From: Streptomyces uncialis
GTDB taxonomy: Bacteria; Actinomycetota; Actinomycetes; Streptomycetales; Streptomycetaceae
NCBI RefSeq assembly: GCF_036250755.1
Contig: NZ_CP109583.1
Location: 4,960,001-5,024,000, forward strand
DNA: 64,000 nt
Reading direction: 5' to 3'
Made by a program: the position numbers and the translations under genes. Shown here one piece after another: positions 53,310 through 63,512 of this stretch. The notes under the pieces were generated by a model that searched no databases, was not told the DNA's origin, and was given only the letters and a program-made list of their open reading frames with translations. Each line of letters begins with the position of its first letter. Position 1 is the first letter of the stretch.

Positions 53310-53960
53310 TCAGCAGGACGACGGGGTGGGTGCCGGGCTCGGGGACGCGAGGGCGGACAGGGCCTGGGTCGCGGCGGCCTGCGGGGTCAGCTTGGTGAAC
53401 GCCGTACCGAGGATGAGGTCGACATCGCCCGCGCCCCGCGCGTCCGTCCGCTGCTGCGCGCCCGCGAGCTGCGTCGCGAGGACCGGCAGCGCGCCCCGCT
53501 CGGAGGTCTTCGCCCCGACCACCAGCCCGGGTCCCGGCACCTTCTTGTCGAACTCCTTCGGGGCGTTCCCGACCTGACCGATGGCAAAGCCGCGTTTGCG
53601 CAGTTCGTCGGCGGTCTTCTTGGCCAGCCCGCTGCGCGGGGTCGCGTTGAGGACGTTGACCTTTATCCCGGCGGGCCGCGGCAGGGCCTTGCCCGTCCGG
53701 CTCGCGACGTCCGCGGACCGGCCGGGGGACGGCTTCGCCGAGGGCGCGCATCCGGCGCCGGCCGCCGACGCCTTGCCGCCGTCGCCCGTGAAGACGCCGA
53801 CGAGCTGGAGGGTGCCCCAGCCGATCACGCCCAGGGCCACGACGGACGCGACGCACACGGAGACGATCCAGCCGCGTCGGCGTCCCCGGCGCATACGGGG
53901 ATATCTTTCCCCGGTGATGCGGTACTGACCGCCCATGCCGGGGGGTGTGAGCATGCTCAT
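53310..53960 (-). CDS. LytR_C domain membrane protein
   Basis: The protein has 216 residues from the ATG at 53958-53960. A short cytoplasmic start (MSMLTPPGMGGQYRITGERY, PRMRRGRRRG) precedes one membrane helix (WIVSVCVASVVALGVIGWGT). The extracellular part (about 65-215) contains a LytR_C/CpsA domain: IKVNVLNATPRSGLAKKTAD, ELRKRGFAIGQVGNAPKEFD and DVDLILGTAFTKL. It lacks the LCP catalytic domain, so it is a stand-alone accessory form, perhaps linked to wall glycopolymer attachment. It lies downstream of the small gene at 54198-54494 in the same direction. Confidence 0.88.
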   Translation of the reverse strand: MSMLTPPGMGGQYRITGERYPRMRRGRRRGWIVSVCVASVVALGVIGWGTLQLVGVFTGDGGKASAAGAGCAPSAKPSPGRSADVASRTGKALPRPAGIKVNVLNATPRSGLAKKTADELRKRGFAIGQVGNAPKEFDKKVPGPGLVVGAKTSERGALPVLATQLAGAQQRTDARGAGDVDLILGTAFTKLTPQAAATQALSALASPSPAPTPSSC

Positions 53961-54029
53961 GTGCGCAGCGTAGTGCTGCGCGGCGATGATGCCTACTAAA
54001 TGATCATTTGCTGAGGGCCGGTCCAACCC

Positions 54030-54196
54030 GAAAGGGCCAACGGCCTTGGGCGGACCGGCTCAGTCCACCACGGGCGACCGGCTCGTCCACGAGGAGCGGG
54101 ACCCGGTCGTCCACCGGGTGCGGACCGGATCGTCCGCCATGAGGGGGCCCGGTCGTCGCCGTGAGCGGTTCCGATCGGCCACCGTGAGCGGACCGG
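54030..54196. repeat. Degenerate GGACCGG/TCGTCC repeats
   Basis: Several imperfect units built from GACCGGCTC and CGTCCAC lie between the LytR_C gene and the small gene upstream. They look like expanded low-complexity DNA with no assigned role. Confidence 0.6.
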
Positions 54197-54197
54197 C

Positions 54198-54494
54198 TCA
54201 GTCCATTTCCAGCACGCGGGCGTGCAGCACCTGCCGCTGCTGGAGTGCGGCCCGGACCGCCCGGTGCAGCCCGTCCTCCAGGTACAGATCGCCCCGCCAC
54301 TTCACGACATGCGCGAAGAGGTCGCCGTAGAAGGTCGAGTCCTCGGCGAGGAGCGTCTCCAGATCGAGCTGGCCCTTGGTGGTCACGAGCTGATCGAGGC
54401 GGACCGGACGCGGTGCGACGTCCGCCCACTGCCGGGTGCTTTCCCGGCCGTGGTCGGGGTATGGCCGGCCGTTTCCGATGCGCTTGAAGATCAC
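54198..54494 (-). CDS. Conserved actinobacterial small protein (often labelled VapB-like antitoxin)
   Basis: The protein has 98 residues with a GTG start. It begins MIFKRIGNGRPYPDHGREST and has VRLDQLVTTKGQLDLETLLA, then GDLFAHVVKWRGDLYLEDGL and HRAVRAALQQRQVLHARVLE. The LEDGLHR segment resembles the ParB/sulfiredoxin motif (D-G-x-H-R), which can bind nucleotides. Homologues are, as I recall, annotated as VapB-family antitoxins, but no toxin gene is next to it. It is divergent from the HerA-like gene across 122 bases. Confidence 0.7.
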   Translation of the reverse strand: MIFKRIGNGRPYPDHGRESTRQWADVAPRPVRLDQLVTTKGQLDLETLLAEDSTFYGDLFAHVVKWRGDLYLEDGLHRAVRAALQQRQVLHARVLEMD

Positions 54495-54616
54495 ACGGAA
54501 AGCCTACCGGCCAAGCCTCTCCGGGCGCAGCCTCGGCGGGGCAGTGCGAGTGTGGTGCATAACGCCCTTAACGGTACGGACCGGTACCACTGGGGCCGGG
54601 GACAGGGGCCTGAACC

Positions 54617-56263
54617 ATGAGTGACAGCGTGCCGGAGCCCGCCGGGACCGCCGGGTCGGCCGTCAAGGACATCGTTGCCGGGTACTCCTTCACCGGCCCC
54701 GCGCTCGACCTCGGGGCGCTGCTGTGGGACGGCCGCGCCGTCCCGGAGGCGCAGATCCGGGTGCCGCTCGGCATGCTCAACCGGCACGGGCTGGTCGCGG
54801 GCGCCACCGGTACGGGCAAGACGAAGACCCTCCAGCTCATCGCCGAACAGCTGTCCGCGCAGGGCGTCCCCGTGTTCCTGGCGGATGTGAAGGGCGATGT
54901 CTCCGGGATCTCCGAGCCGGGTGAGGCGGGGGAGCGGGTCACCGCGCGGGCCGGGGAAGTGGGGCAGCGGTGGGAGGCGGGCGGCTGTCCGGCCGAGTTC
55001 TACGCGCTGGGCGGGATCGGGCACGGCGTCCCGGTCCGCGCCACGGTCACCAGCTTCGGTCCGGTGCTGCTGTCGAAGGTGCTCCAGCTGAACCGGACCC
55101 AGGAGCAGTCCCTCGGGCTGGTCTTCCACTACGCCGACGGCAAGGGCCTCGAACTCGTCGATCTGAAGGACCTGCGGGCCGTCGTCGCCTTCCTGGTCTC
55201 GGACGAGGGCAGGGCCGAGCTGAAGGGGATCGGCGGGCTGTCGGCCGCGACCGCCGGGGTGATCCTGCGTTCGCTGACCGCCTTCGAACAGCAGGGCGCT
55301 TCGGCGTTCTTCGGGGAGCCGGAGTTCGACACGGGTGAGCTGCTGCGGACCGCGGACGGGCTCGGGGTGGTGTCCCTGCTCGAACTGTCCGCCGTCCAGG
55401 ACCGGCCGCAGCTCTTCTCCACGTTCCTGATGTGGCTCCTCGCGGACCTCTACCACGACCTTCCCGAGGTCGGGGACCTCGACCGGCCGAAGCTGGTGTT
55501 CTTCTTCGACGAGGCGCATCTGCTGTTCAGCGACGCGTCCAAGGCGTTCCTGGAGGCGATCACGCAGACCGTGCGGCTGATTCGCTCGAAAGGGGTGGGG
55601 GTGTTCTTCGTGACCCAGACGCCGAAGGACGTACCGGCCGAGGTGCTGGGGCAGCTCGGCAACCGGGTGCAGCACGCGCTGCGGGCGTTCACCCCCGACG
55701 ACCAGAAGGCGCTGCGCGCCACGGTGCGGACGTTCCCCGACTCCCCGTACGACCTGGAGGAGGTGCTGACCGCGCTCGGCACGGGCGAGGCGGTGGTCAC
55801 CGTCCTCAGCGAGAACGGCGCGCCGACCCCGGTCGCCGCGACCCGGCTGCGGGCCCCGGAGTCCCTGATGGGACCGCTGGACCCGGCGGCGCTGGACGCG
55901 GCGGTGACGGGGTCCGCGCTGTACGGGCGTTACGCGGAGGCGGTGGACCGGGAGTCGGCGTTCGAGCGGCTGGCCGCACGGGGAGCCGAGGGCTCGGGTC
56001 GGGAGCCGGGGCCTGGTCCGGGGCCTGGTCCTGGGCCTGGGCCTGAGTCGGGCTCGGGTCCGGGTGGGGAGTCGTCGGGGTCCGGGTCGGCGTCGGACCG
56101 GGAGTCGGCTCGGGGGAAGGGGGCGGCGGCCGGGCGGGCGGACCCCTCGCTGGTGGAGCAGGTGGTGGGGAGCGGGGTGTTCAAGTCCCTGGCGCGGTCC
56201 GTCGGCACCCAGCTGGGGCGGGAGATCAGCCGCTCGCTGTTCGGCACGGCCCGCAGACGGTGA
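54617..56263 (+). CDS. HerA-like helicase/ATPase (DUF853 family)
   Basis: The protein has 548 residues. Walker A is in LVAGATGTGKTKTLQLIAEQ, and the nearby VPVFLADVKGDVSGISEP is typical of DUF853/YjgR proteins. Walker B is in PKLVFFFDEAHLLFSDASKA. A sensor motif lies in VGVFFVTQTPKDVPAEVLGQ, and an arginine-rich end in TARRR. The C-terminal 70 residues contain an odd Gly/Pro/Ser-rich insert (EPGPGPGPGPGPGPESGSGP). HerA-like ATPases translocate DNA, but DUF853 function is not fixed. No NurA nuclease is adjacent. Confidence 0.87.
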   Translation: MSDSVPEPAGTAGSAVKDIVAGYSFTGPALDLGALLWDGRAVPEAQIRVPLGMLNRHGLVAGATGTGKTKTLQLIAEQLSAQGVPVFLADVKGDVSGISEPGEAGERVTARAGEVGQRWEAGGCPAEFYALGGIGHGVPVRATVTSFGPVLLSKVLQLNRTQEQSLGLVFHYADGKGLELVDLKDLRAVVAFLVSDEGRAELKGIGGLSAATAGVILRSLTAFEQQGASAFFGEPEFDTGELLRTADGLGVVSLLELSAVQDRPQLFSTFLMWLLADLYHDLPEVGDLDRPKLVFFFDEAHLLFSDASKAFLEAITQTVRLIRSKGVGVFFVTQTPKDVPAEVLGQLGNRVQHALRAFTPDDQKALRATVRTFPDSPYDLEEVLTALGTGEAVVTVLSENGAPTPVAATRLRAPESLMGPLDPAALDAAVTGSALYGRYAEAVDRESAFERLAARGAEGSGREPGPGPGPGPGPGPESGSGPGGESSGSGSASDRESARGKGAAAGRADPSLVEQVVGSGVFKSLARSVGTQLGREISRSLFGTARRR

Positions 56264-56442
56264 TCCGGGGGCGGTGACCTCCGGGTGGTGAGCTCCGGTG
56301 GGCGAGGCGTGCACGGTGACTTGTGGGCCTGTGGAACGTGAGCGTGTCGGGTGGGGTGGCGCCGGGTGGGCGTGCCGGGTGGGGGGTGCCGGGTGGGGGG
56401 TGCCGGGGTGCCGGGGCCGGTGGGGGGCGGCATCATCGTCGT

Positions 56443-57030
56443 ATGGATGTGAATCTTCGTCTCGCGCAGCAGCCCGACGCCGACGCGTTGCTGGGGCGCA
56501 GCCCGCTGGCCGCGCTGGTGGGCATGCTGCTGGATCAGCAGGTGCCCATGGAATGGGCCTTCGCGGGGCCGTACACGATCGCGGAACGGCTGGGCGGGGA
56601 CGATCTCGACGCACAAGAGATCGCCGCGTACGAGCCGGAGGCGTTCGCCGCGCTGCTGTCCGCGAAGCCCGCGGTGCACCGGTATCCCGGGTCGATGGCC
56701 AAGCGGGTGCAGCAGCTCTGCCAGTACCTCGTGGAGCACTACGACGGTGATGCCGCGGCGGTGTGGGAGGGCGTCGGCAGCGGGAAGGAGCTGCTGAAGC
56801 GGCTCCAGGACCTGCCGGGGTTCGGCAAGCAGAAGGCCCAGATCTTCCTCGCGCTGCTCGGCAAGCAGCTCGGGGTGCGCCCCACGGGCTGGCGCGAGGC
56901 CGCCGGGGCGTACGGGGAGCAGGGGGCGTACCGGTCGGCGGCGGACATCACCGGGCCGGAGTCGCTGGCGAAGGTCCGCGCGCACAAGCAGGAGCTCAAG
57001 GCGGCGAAGAAAGCCCGGAAGCCCCTGTGA
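56443..57030 (+). CDS. HhH-GPD-type DNA repair family protein
   Basis: The protein has 195 residues from the ATG at 56443. Helices MLLDQQVPMEWAFAGPYTIA and VHRYPGSMAKRVQQLCQYLV are followed by the helix-hairpin-helix (LQDLPGFGKQKAQIFLALLG). The normal catalytic Asp of the GPD loop is not seen (GVRPTGWREAAGAYG), so it belongs to the uncharacterised HhH-GPD group and its activity is uncertain. It lies 179 bases after the HerA-like gene, with G-rich low-complexity DNA between them. Confidence 0.8.
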   Translation: MDVNLRLAQQPDADALLGRSPLAALVGMLLDQQVPMEWAFAGPYTIAERLGGDDLDAQEIAAYEPEAFAALLSAKPAVHRYPGSMAKRVQQLCQYLVEHYDGDAAAVWEGVGSGKELLKRLQDLPGFGKQKAQIFLALLGKQLGVRPTGWREAAGAYGEQGAYRSAADITGPESLAKVRAHKQELKAAKKARKPL

Positions 57031-57159
57031 CACGGCGGCCGTGGCCGGGTGTCGCAAGGGCTTCCGGGAAGAGTCGGCGGAACCGGGCTGAGAGCCGCCA
57101 CAGTCCGGGTCCGCCATCTGGCGCATGTCCCACTGGGAAGGGACATGCGTCCACCCCCG

Positions 57160-57888
57160 TCAGTCCGGACGCCAGTACCCGAGGGCCTTGACGCGCGGTC
57201 TGGGTACCGACAGCTCCTTGCGCAGGTACGCCGTGAGGGACCGTGTGGTGACGGTGTCGCAGGCGACCCAGACGAAGTAGTCGTCGGTGTCCCGGTGTTT
57301 CCCGAGGAGGTCCGGGAGGGTGGACCGGACCTCCTCCATGAGTCCGCCGCCGCCGCGCGCGACCGTACGCAGGTCGTGCCGCGCCGGATCGAGCCGCATC
57401 GGCAGCCGGGCGTCGAGCGGATGCGAGGTCTCGTACCAGACGGTCGCGGGAACCTCGCCCAGCTCGTCGAGCAGGGAGTTGATCGCGGGCAGCGACGCGG
57501 CGTCGCCGACCACGTAGAGATGGGAGGGCGGTGGATCGGGCGTGGTGAAGTCCGAGCCGTGCACGGTCGCCTCGATGGTGTCGCCCTCGCGGGCGGCACG
57601 GGCCCAGTCGCTCGCGGGACCTTCGTGGAGCACGAACTCCAGGCTGAAGGTGCCCTTGTCCGGGTCCGGGTCCACGAGGGTGTAGCCGCGCTGGTGCGGC
57701 TTGCCCGCCTTGCTGAACCAGAGCCTTACCCACATGGTGGGGTGGACCCCGGTGACCGCGAGCATGCCGCCGTCCGTGACGTGGATCCTGCGGAAGCGGT
57801 CGTTGACCACCTCGGTGCCGGTCACGGTGAGGACGAAGTCCTTGCTCCGGAGCAGCTTGAGAACGGCACCTTCCCAGCCCCGCTTCAT
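57160..57888 (-). CDS. Siderophore-interacting protein (FAD-binding ferric reductase family)
   Basis: The protein has 242 residues from the ATG at 57886-57888; two GTG codons directly before it are alternatives. The FAD domain (about 15-120) has VHPTMWVRLWFSKAGKPHQR then GYTLVDPDPDK, the flavin-binding RGYT motif. The NAD(P)-type C-terminal domain (about 125-242) includes SHLYVVGDAASLPAINSLLD and DYFVWVACDTVTTRSLTAYL. Such proteins release iron from siderophores by reducing it. A near-perfect iron box lies 57 bases upstream, so it should be repressed by DmdR/IdeR when iron is plentiful. Confidence 0.93.
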   Translation of the reverse strand: MKRGWEGAVLKLLRSKDFVLTVTGTEVVNDRFRRIHVTDGGMLAVTGVHPTMWVRLWFSKAGKPHQRGYTLVDPDPDKGTFSLEFVLHEGPASDWARAAREGDTIEATVHGSDFTTPDPPPSHLYVVGDAASLPAINSLLDELGEVPATVWYETSHPLDARLPMRLDPARHDLRTVARGGGGLMEEVRSTLPDLLGKHRDTDDYFVWVACDTVTTRSLTAYLRKELSVPRPRVKALGYWRPD

Positions 57889-57944
57889 CACCACTCCCCT
57901 CGCCGGTCGCCCCCGGTGGCACTTCTGCCCCCGGCGTCCGTTGG

Positions 57945-57963
57945 TTAGGTTAGCCTAACCTAA
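57945..57963. promoter_or_regulatory. DmdR/IdeR iron box
   Basis: TTAGGTTAG-C-CTAACCTAA has perfect 9-base arms with one central base. It matches the actinobacterial iron-box consensus TTAGGTTAGGCTAACCTAA at all but the central base. Confidence 0.95.
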
Positions 57964-58007
57964 AGCGATTTGGCGAGGGGTTCGCCGCGTGTCGTTCAGG
58001 AAGTCGT

Positions 58008-60473
<2,466 letters not shown>

Positions 60474-60533
60474 GACTCTCCTCGGGCGCCCAGGGGCTGT
60501 CGTCGACATGGTTCAGAAATCTCCGTGGATACT

Positions 60534-60548
60534 CTGTACGTCGTACAG
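60534..60548. promoter_or_regulatory. Inverted repeat between UvrA2-like and TetR genes
   Basis: CTGTAC-GTC-GTACAG has perfect 6-base arms. A second, weaker copy GCATAC-GAT-GTACGC lies at 60562-60576. Both are in the 120-base divergent intergenic region and could be TetR operators. Confidence 0.7.
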
Positions 60549-60593
60549 GATACACAGTACTGCATACGATGTACGCAGATGGAGTTGGTGGAC

Positions 60594-61364
60594 ATGGTGA
60601 CCGGTCGGAGCGGGGCACAGACAGGCGATCCCGCGCGAACGCTGGAGCTGCTGTGGCGGGAGCCCGGCGACGAGCACTCGGGGCGTGGGCCCCGGCCGGG
60701 ACTGAGCGTCGACACCGTCGTCCGCACGGCGATCGCGCTCGCCGACGCGGAAGGGCTCGACGCCGTCACCATGCGGCGGGTCGCCGAGCGGCTGGACTTC
60801 ACCCCCATGTCCCTCTACACCTATGTCCCGGGCAAGGCGGAGCTGCTCGCGCTGATGCTGGACCGGGTGTACCTGTGGATGCCGCGCACGGTCCCCGCCC
60901 CGGGCGGCGGCTGGCGGGAGCGGGTCACCGCCGTCGCCGACGAGAACCACGCGCTGTACGAGGCACATCTATGGGTCGCGGGGCTGCCCACGGTCCGTCC
61001 GCCCCTCGGGCCCGGCGTGATGACCAAGTACGAGCACGAACTGCGGGCCTTCGACGGGCTCGGGCTCACCGATGTGCAGATGGACTCGGCGCTGGCCCAC
61101 GTCCTCGGGTTCGTGCAGTCCGTGGCACGCGGGCGGCTGGATGTGCGGACGGTGGAACGCGAGAGTGCGCAGAGCGATGCGGAGTGGTGGGAGCAGCATG
61201 GGCCGCTGCTCGCGCGGGTGCTGGACGCGGAGCGGTTTCCGCTGGCCCATCGGGTGGGGGGTGCGGCGGCTGTGGAGTACGGGGGGCCGTACAGCGCGGA
61301 GTACGCGTACGCGTTCGGGTTGCGGTGCGTGCTTGATGGCCTTTCGGCCCTGATCGACGTGTGA
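60594..61364 (+). CDS. TetR-family transcriptional regulator divergent from UvrA2-like gene
   Basis: The protein has 256 residues from the ATG at 60594 behind GGAGTTGGTGGAC; an ATG at 60579 is also in frame. The HTH (about 38-90) reads LSVDTVVRTAIALADAEGLD, AVTMRRVAERLDFTPMSLYT and YVPGKAELLALMLDRVY. The ligand-binding part has AYAFGLRCVLDGLSALIDV at its end and resembles TetR_C_1-type drug sensors. It is divergent from the UvrA2-like gene, so it probably represses it and itself. After its stop the repeat region begins. Confidence 0.9.
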   Translation: MVTGRSGAQTGDPARTLELLWREPGDEHSGRGPRPGLSVDTVVRTAIALADAEGLDAVTMRRVAERLDFTPMSLYTYVPGKAELLALMLDRVYLWMPRTVPAPGGGWRERVTAVADENHALYEAHLWVAGLPTVRPPLGPGVMTKYEHELRAFDGLGLTDVQMDSALAHVLGFVQSVARGRLDVRTVERESAQSDAEWWEQHGPLLARVLDAERFPLAHRVGGAAAVEYGGPYSAEYAYAFGLRCVLDGLSALIDV

Positions 61365-61370
61365 AGGGCG

Positions 61371-61537
61371 CCTTCGCTTGCGCTTCTGAGGTCCCCCCTG
61401 TGCTGGGCGTACTTGTCCCGTGCGGGGCGCCTTCGCTTGCGCTTGTGGGGTCTGTCCGGCTGGGCGTACTTCGTTCCTGTGCGGTCGTTCGTGGGGTGCG
61501 CGGTTCCCCGCGGGTCGCCTTCGCTTGCGCTTCCGAG
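61371..61537. repeat. CGCCTTCGCTTGCGCTT direct repeats (three copies)
   Basis: Copies begin near 61370, 61429 and 61518, each followed by a variable GAGGTC or GGGGTC segment and a CGTTCGTG or TTGTTCCC segment. The copies are about 60-90 bases apart. Confidence 0.75.
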
Positions 61538-61584
61538 GTCCGTCCGGCGTGACGCGCTTGTTCCCGCACAGGTCGTTCGTGGGT

Positions 61585-62040
61585 GCGCAGTTCCCCGCGC
61601 CCCTGGGTGGTGCCTCTGTGCGTCGCTCTTCGGGTGCGGGCCGGTTCTCGTCTTTGCGCAGTTCCCCGCGCCCCTCAGGTCGCGCCTCTTGCGGTTTCCC
61701 TTCGGGTGCGGATGGCGCTTGGTTGCTCGCGCGGTTCCTCGCGCCCCTGGGTGGTGCCCCCTTGCGGTCGCTTTTCGGGTGCGGGGCGGTTCTCGTGTTT
61801 GCGCGGTTCCTCGCGCCCCTGAGGTCGCGCCTCTTGCGGTTTCCGTTCGGGTGCGGGTGGCGCTTGGTTGCTCGCGCAGTTCCCCGCGCCCCTGGGTGGT
61901 GCCTCCTTGCGGTCGCTTTTCGGGTGCGGGGCCGTCCTCGTGTTTGCGCGGTTCCTCGCGCCCCTGAGGTCGCGCCCCTTACGGTTTCCGTTCGGGTGCG
62001 GATGGCGCGTGGTTGCTCGCGCAGTTCCCCGCGCCCCTTT
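61585..62040. repeat. Alternating two-type tandem array, seven units of 71-73 bp
   Basis: Units contain GCGCAGTTCCCCGCGCCCCT or GCGCGGTTCCTCGCGCCCCT, with their TTCC starting at 61591, 61662, 61735, 61807, 61880, 61952 and 62025. Alternate units differ in the following bases (GGGTGGTGCC versus GAGGTCGCGC), so the real repeat is a dimer of about 145 bp present three times. Similar GCGCAGTTCCCCGCGCCCC elements are known to me as dispersed Streptomyces intergenic repeats. Confidence 0.9.
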
Positions 62041-62337
62041 GGGGCGCGTTCTGCTGTCTTTCGGGGCGGGGCCGGTCGGGATTCTCCGTCCTCGCTCCAA
62101 CGCGCTCGGTCGGACGTCCCTCTTGTCCTGCTGAAGAGCATCGGAGTCTGCGGGCAGAGATTCCCGCCCACCCCCTCCCGTAGCGGGGCGCGTGCACGAG
62201 GAGGGGGGTGCAGGACAGGAGCAAGGTCGCTCAGCCGGGGGGACCGGTCACCCGGATGGGTGTTGTGGGCTGCGGGGTGGGGTGGGGCGGCGGATCGTGG
62301 GGGGTGATCGTCCCCCCACCGGTGCGAGGTGTACGTG

Positions 62338-62952
62338 ATGGACGTACCGGACGCCGCGGACGACCCGGGTTCCGGAACGGCGGAGCCGGACGGCGGTTCC
62401 GGCCGTGGTCCGCGGCACCGGCGGTTCCGCGATCCGCTTCAGCGGTGGGGTGCGATCGCCGGGACGGTCACGATTCTCGTCACTCTGTACTTCCTCCTCC
62501 CCAACACGGCCTTCGGGCCCGACCACCCCGCCGTGAGCTGGCTGGCGTTCATCGCCGCGCTCGTGCTGATCGCCACGCTGCTGCTCCGACATATCCGGGA
62601 CGTCCTGATGGAGCGCGAGGGCACCCATCCGGCGTTCGCGATCGTCGTGCTGATGTGTATGACCGTGCTGGTCTTCGCCACGGCGTACCTCGCGCTGGCG
62701 CGCAGCCCGGGGGAGTTCGAAGGGGGGCTGTACACCCGGGTGGACTCGCTGTACTTCACGGTGGTGACCCTGGCGACCGTCGGCTTCGGGGACATCACCG
62801 CGCACGGGCAGGCGTCACGGGTGGTGGTGATCGTCCAGATCCTCTACACGTTCGTGTTCCTGACGGCCTCGGCCACCGCCGTGTCGACCAGGCTCCGCTC
62901 CCAGCTCAGGAACCGCTCGGGCGCGAACCGTGCTGGGCGGCAAGAGCGCTGA
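62338..62952 (+). CDS. Two-helix potassium channel family protein
   Basis: The protein has 204 residues from the ATG at 62338 behind GCGAGGTG. An acidic cytoplasmic start (about 1-35) precedes two helices (AGTVTILVTLYFLLPNTAFG and WLAFIAALVLIATLLLRHIR) and then the ion-channel pair: FAIVVLMCMTVLVFATAYLA, pore helix and filter SLYFTVVTLATVGFGDITAH, and final helix VVVIVQILYTFVFLTASATA. The filter TVGFGD is the potassium type. There is no RCK or sensor domain, so gating is unknown. Its end overlaps the dehydratase gene on the other strand by 47 bases. Confidence 0.9.
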   Translation: MDVPDAADDPGSGTAEPDGGSGRGPRHRRFRDPLQRWGAIAGTVTILVTLYFLLPNTAFGPDHPAVSWLAFIAALVLIATLLLRHIRDVLMEREGTHPAFAIVVLMCMTVLVFATAYLALARSPGEFEGGLYTRVDSLYFTVVTLATVGFGDITAHGQASRVVVIVQILYTFVFLTASATAVSTRLRSQLRNRSGANRAGRQER

Positions 62953-63220
62953 GTCTGGCCGCGAGCGCGGTGTCCAGCGCGGTGATGGCGCCGCCCGCGT
63001 CATGGGTGTCCAGGGCGAAGGTGATCGTGTTGTACAGGATGTGGACGGACGCGTGGTGGTTCGCCTGGTCCTCCACGGCGGCCACCGCGGCGTAGAGCGC
63101 GGGGAGGGTGGCGCGGTCCAGGGTGAAGGAGGCGTACAGCTGGCCTTCCTGCACGGACCAGTCGGACAGCTCGCCGAGGGCCTGGTCGAGCTCGGCCGGG
63201 GTCAGGGGGGTGGCGGACAT
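62906..63220 (-). CDS. Pterin-4a-carbinolamine dehydratase family, copy 2
   Basis: The protein has 104 residues. The DCoH pattern is kept: LGELSDWSVQEGQLYASFTL, then DQANHHASVHILYNTITFAL and DTHDAGGAITALDTALAARL. The active-site His pair is in NHHASVHIL. It shares the fold with copy 1 at 41041-41358, but the two differ clearly in sequence. The gene overlaps the potassium channel gene end to end. Its product may have a different partner or substrate from copy 1. Confidence 0.88.
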   Translation of the reverse strand: MSATPLTPAELDQALGELSDWSVQEGQLYASFTLDRATLPALYAAVAAVEDQANHHASVHILYNTITFALDTHDAGGAITALDTALAARLSALAAQHGSRPSGS

Positions 63221-63512
63221 GACGTGGGATCACTCCTCGGGTACGGGGCGGGGATGGGTACGCGTCGGTTTCGGGGTGCCTGTGTGTCGGTCTGTGTGCC
63301 GGTCTGTCTGCGGGTGCGGGTGCGGGGGTGGATTTGGCTGGTGCGGGTGTCGGGTGGCGCTGTTTTTAGTACACCGCTCGACCCGCTGAGGTTCCCATTC
63401 GCGTTACCTCGGAGGTAATCGCCACGCCTGGGGCTCCCGGGACAGACTTGCGGCACCGCGGGCCCCCGCCCCGTACCGCAGGACCACCCCGCCCCCGTAC
63501 AAGGAGCACCTG

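Larger units (their letters stand above)
61365..62337. other. Long intergenic region dominated by repeats
   Basis: About 970 bases. 61365-61560 holds three copies of a CGCCTTCGCTTGCGCTT-type unit. 61585-62040 holds the alternating array listed separately. 62040-62337 is single-copy GC-rich DNA with TCCTGCTGAAGAGCAT and no gene. Open frames in the repeats (for example on the minus strand at 61675-62100) are repeat-made. Confidence 0.6.

Noticed and set aside
54198..54494. Firm call as a VapB antitoxin
   Set aside because: No VapC-type toxin gene is adjacent, and the sequence resembles a ParB/sulfiredoxin-type motif more; the label is only recalled.
61675..62100. Minus-strand frame in the repeat array (repeated REEPR-type residues)
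   Set aside because: The repeated protein pattern comes directly from the tandem DNA repeats and has no start site.
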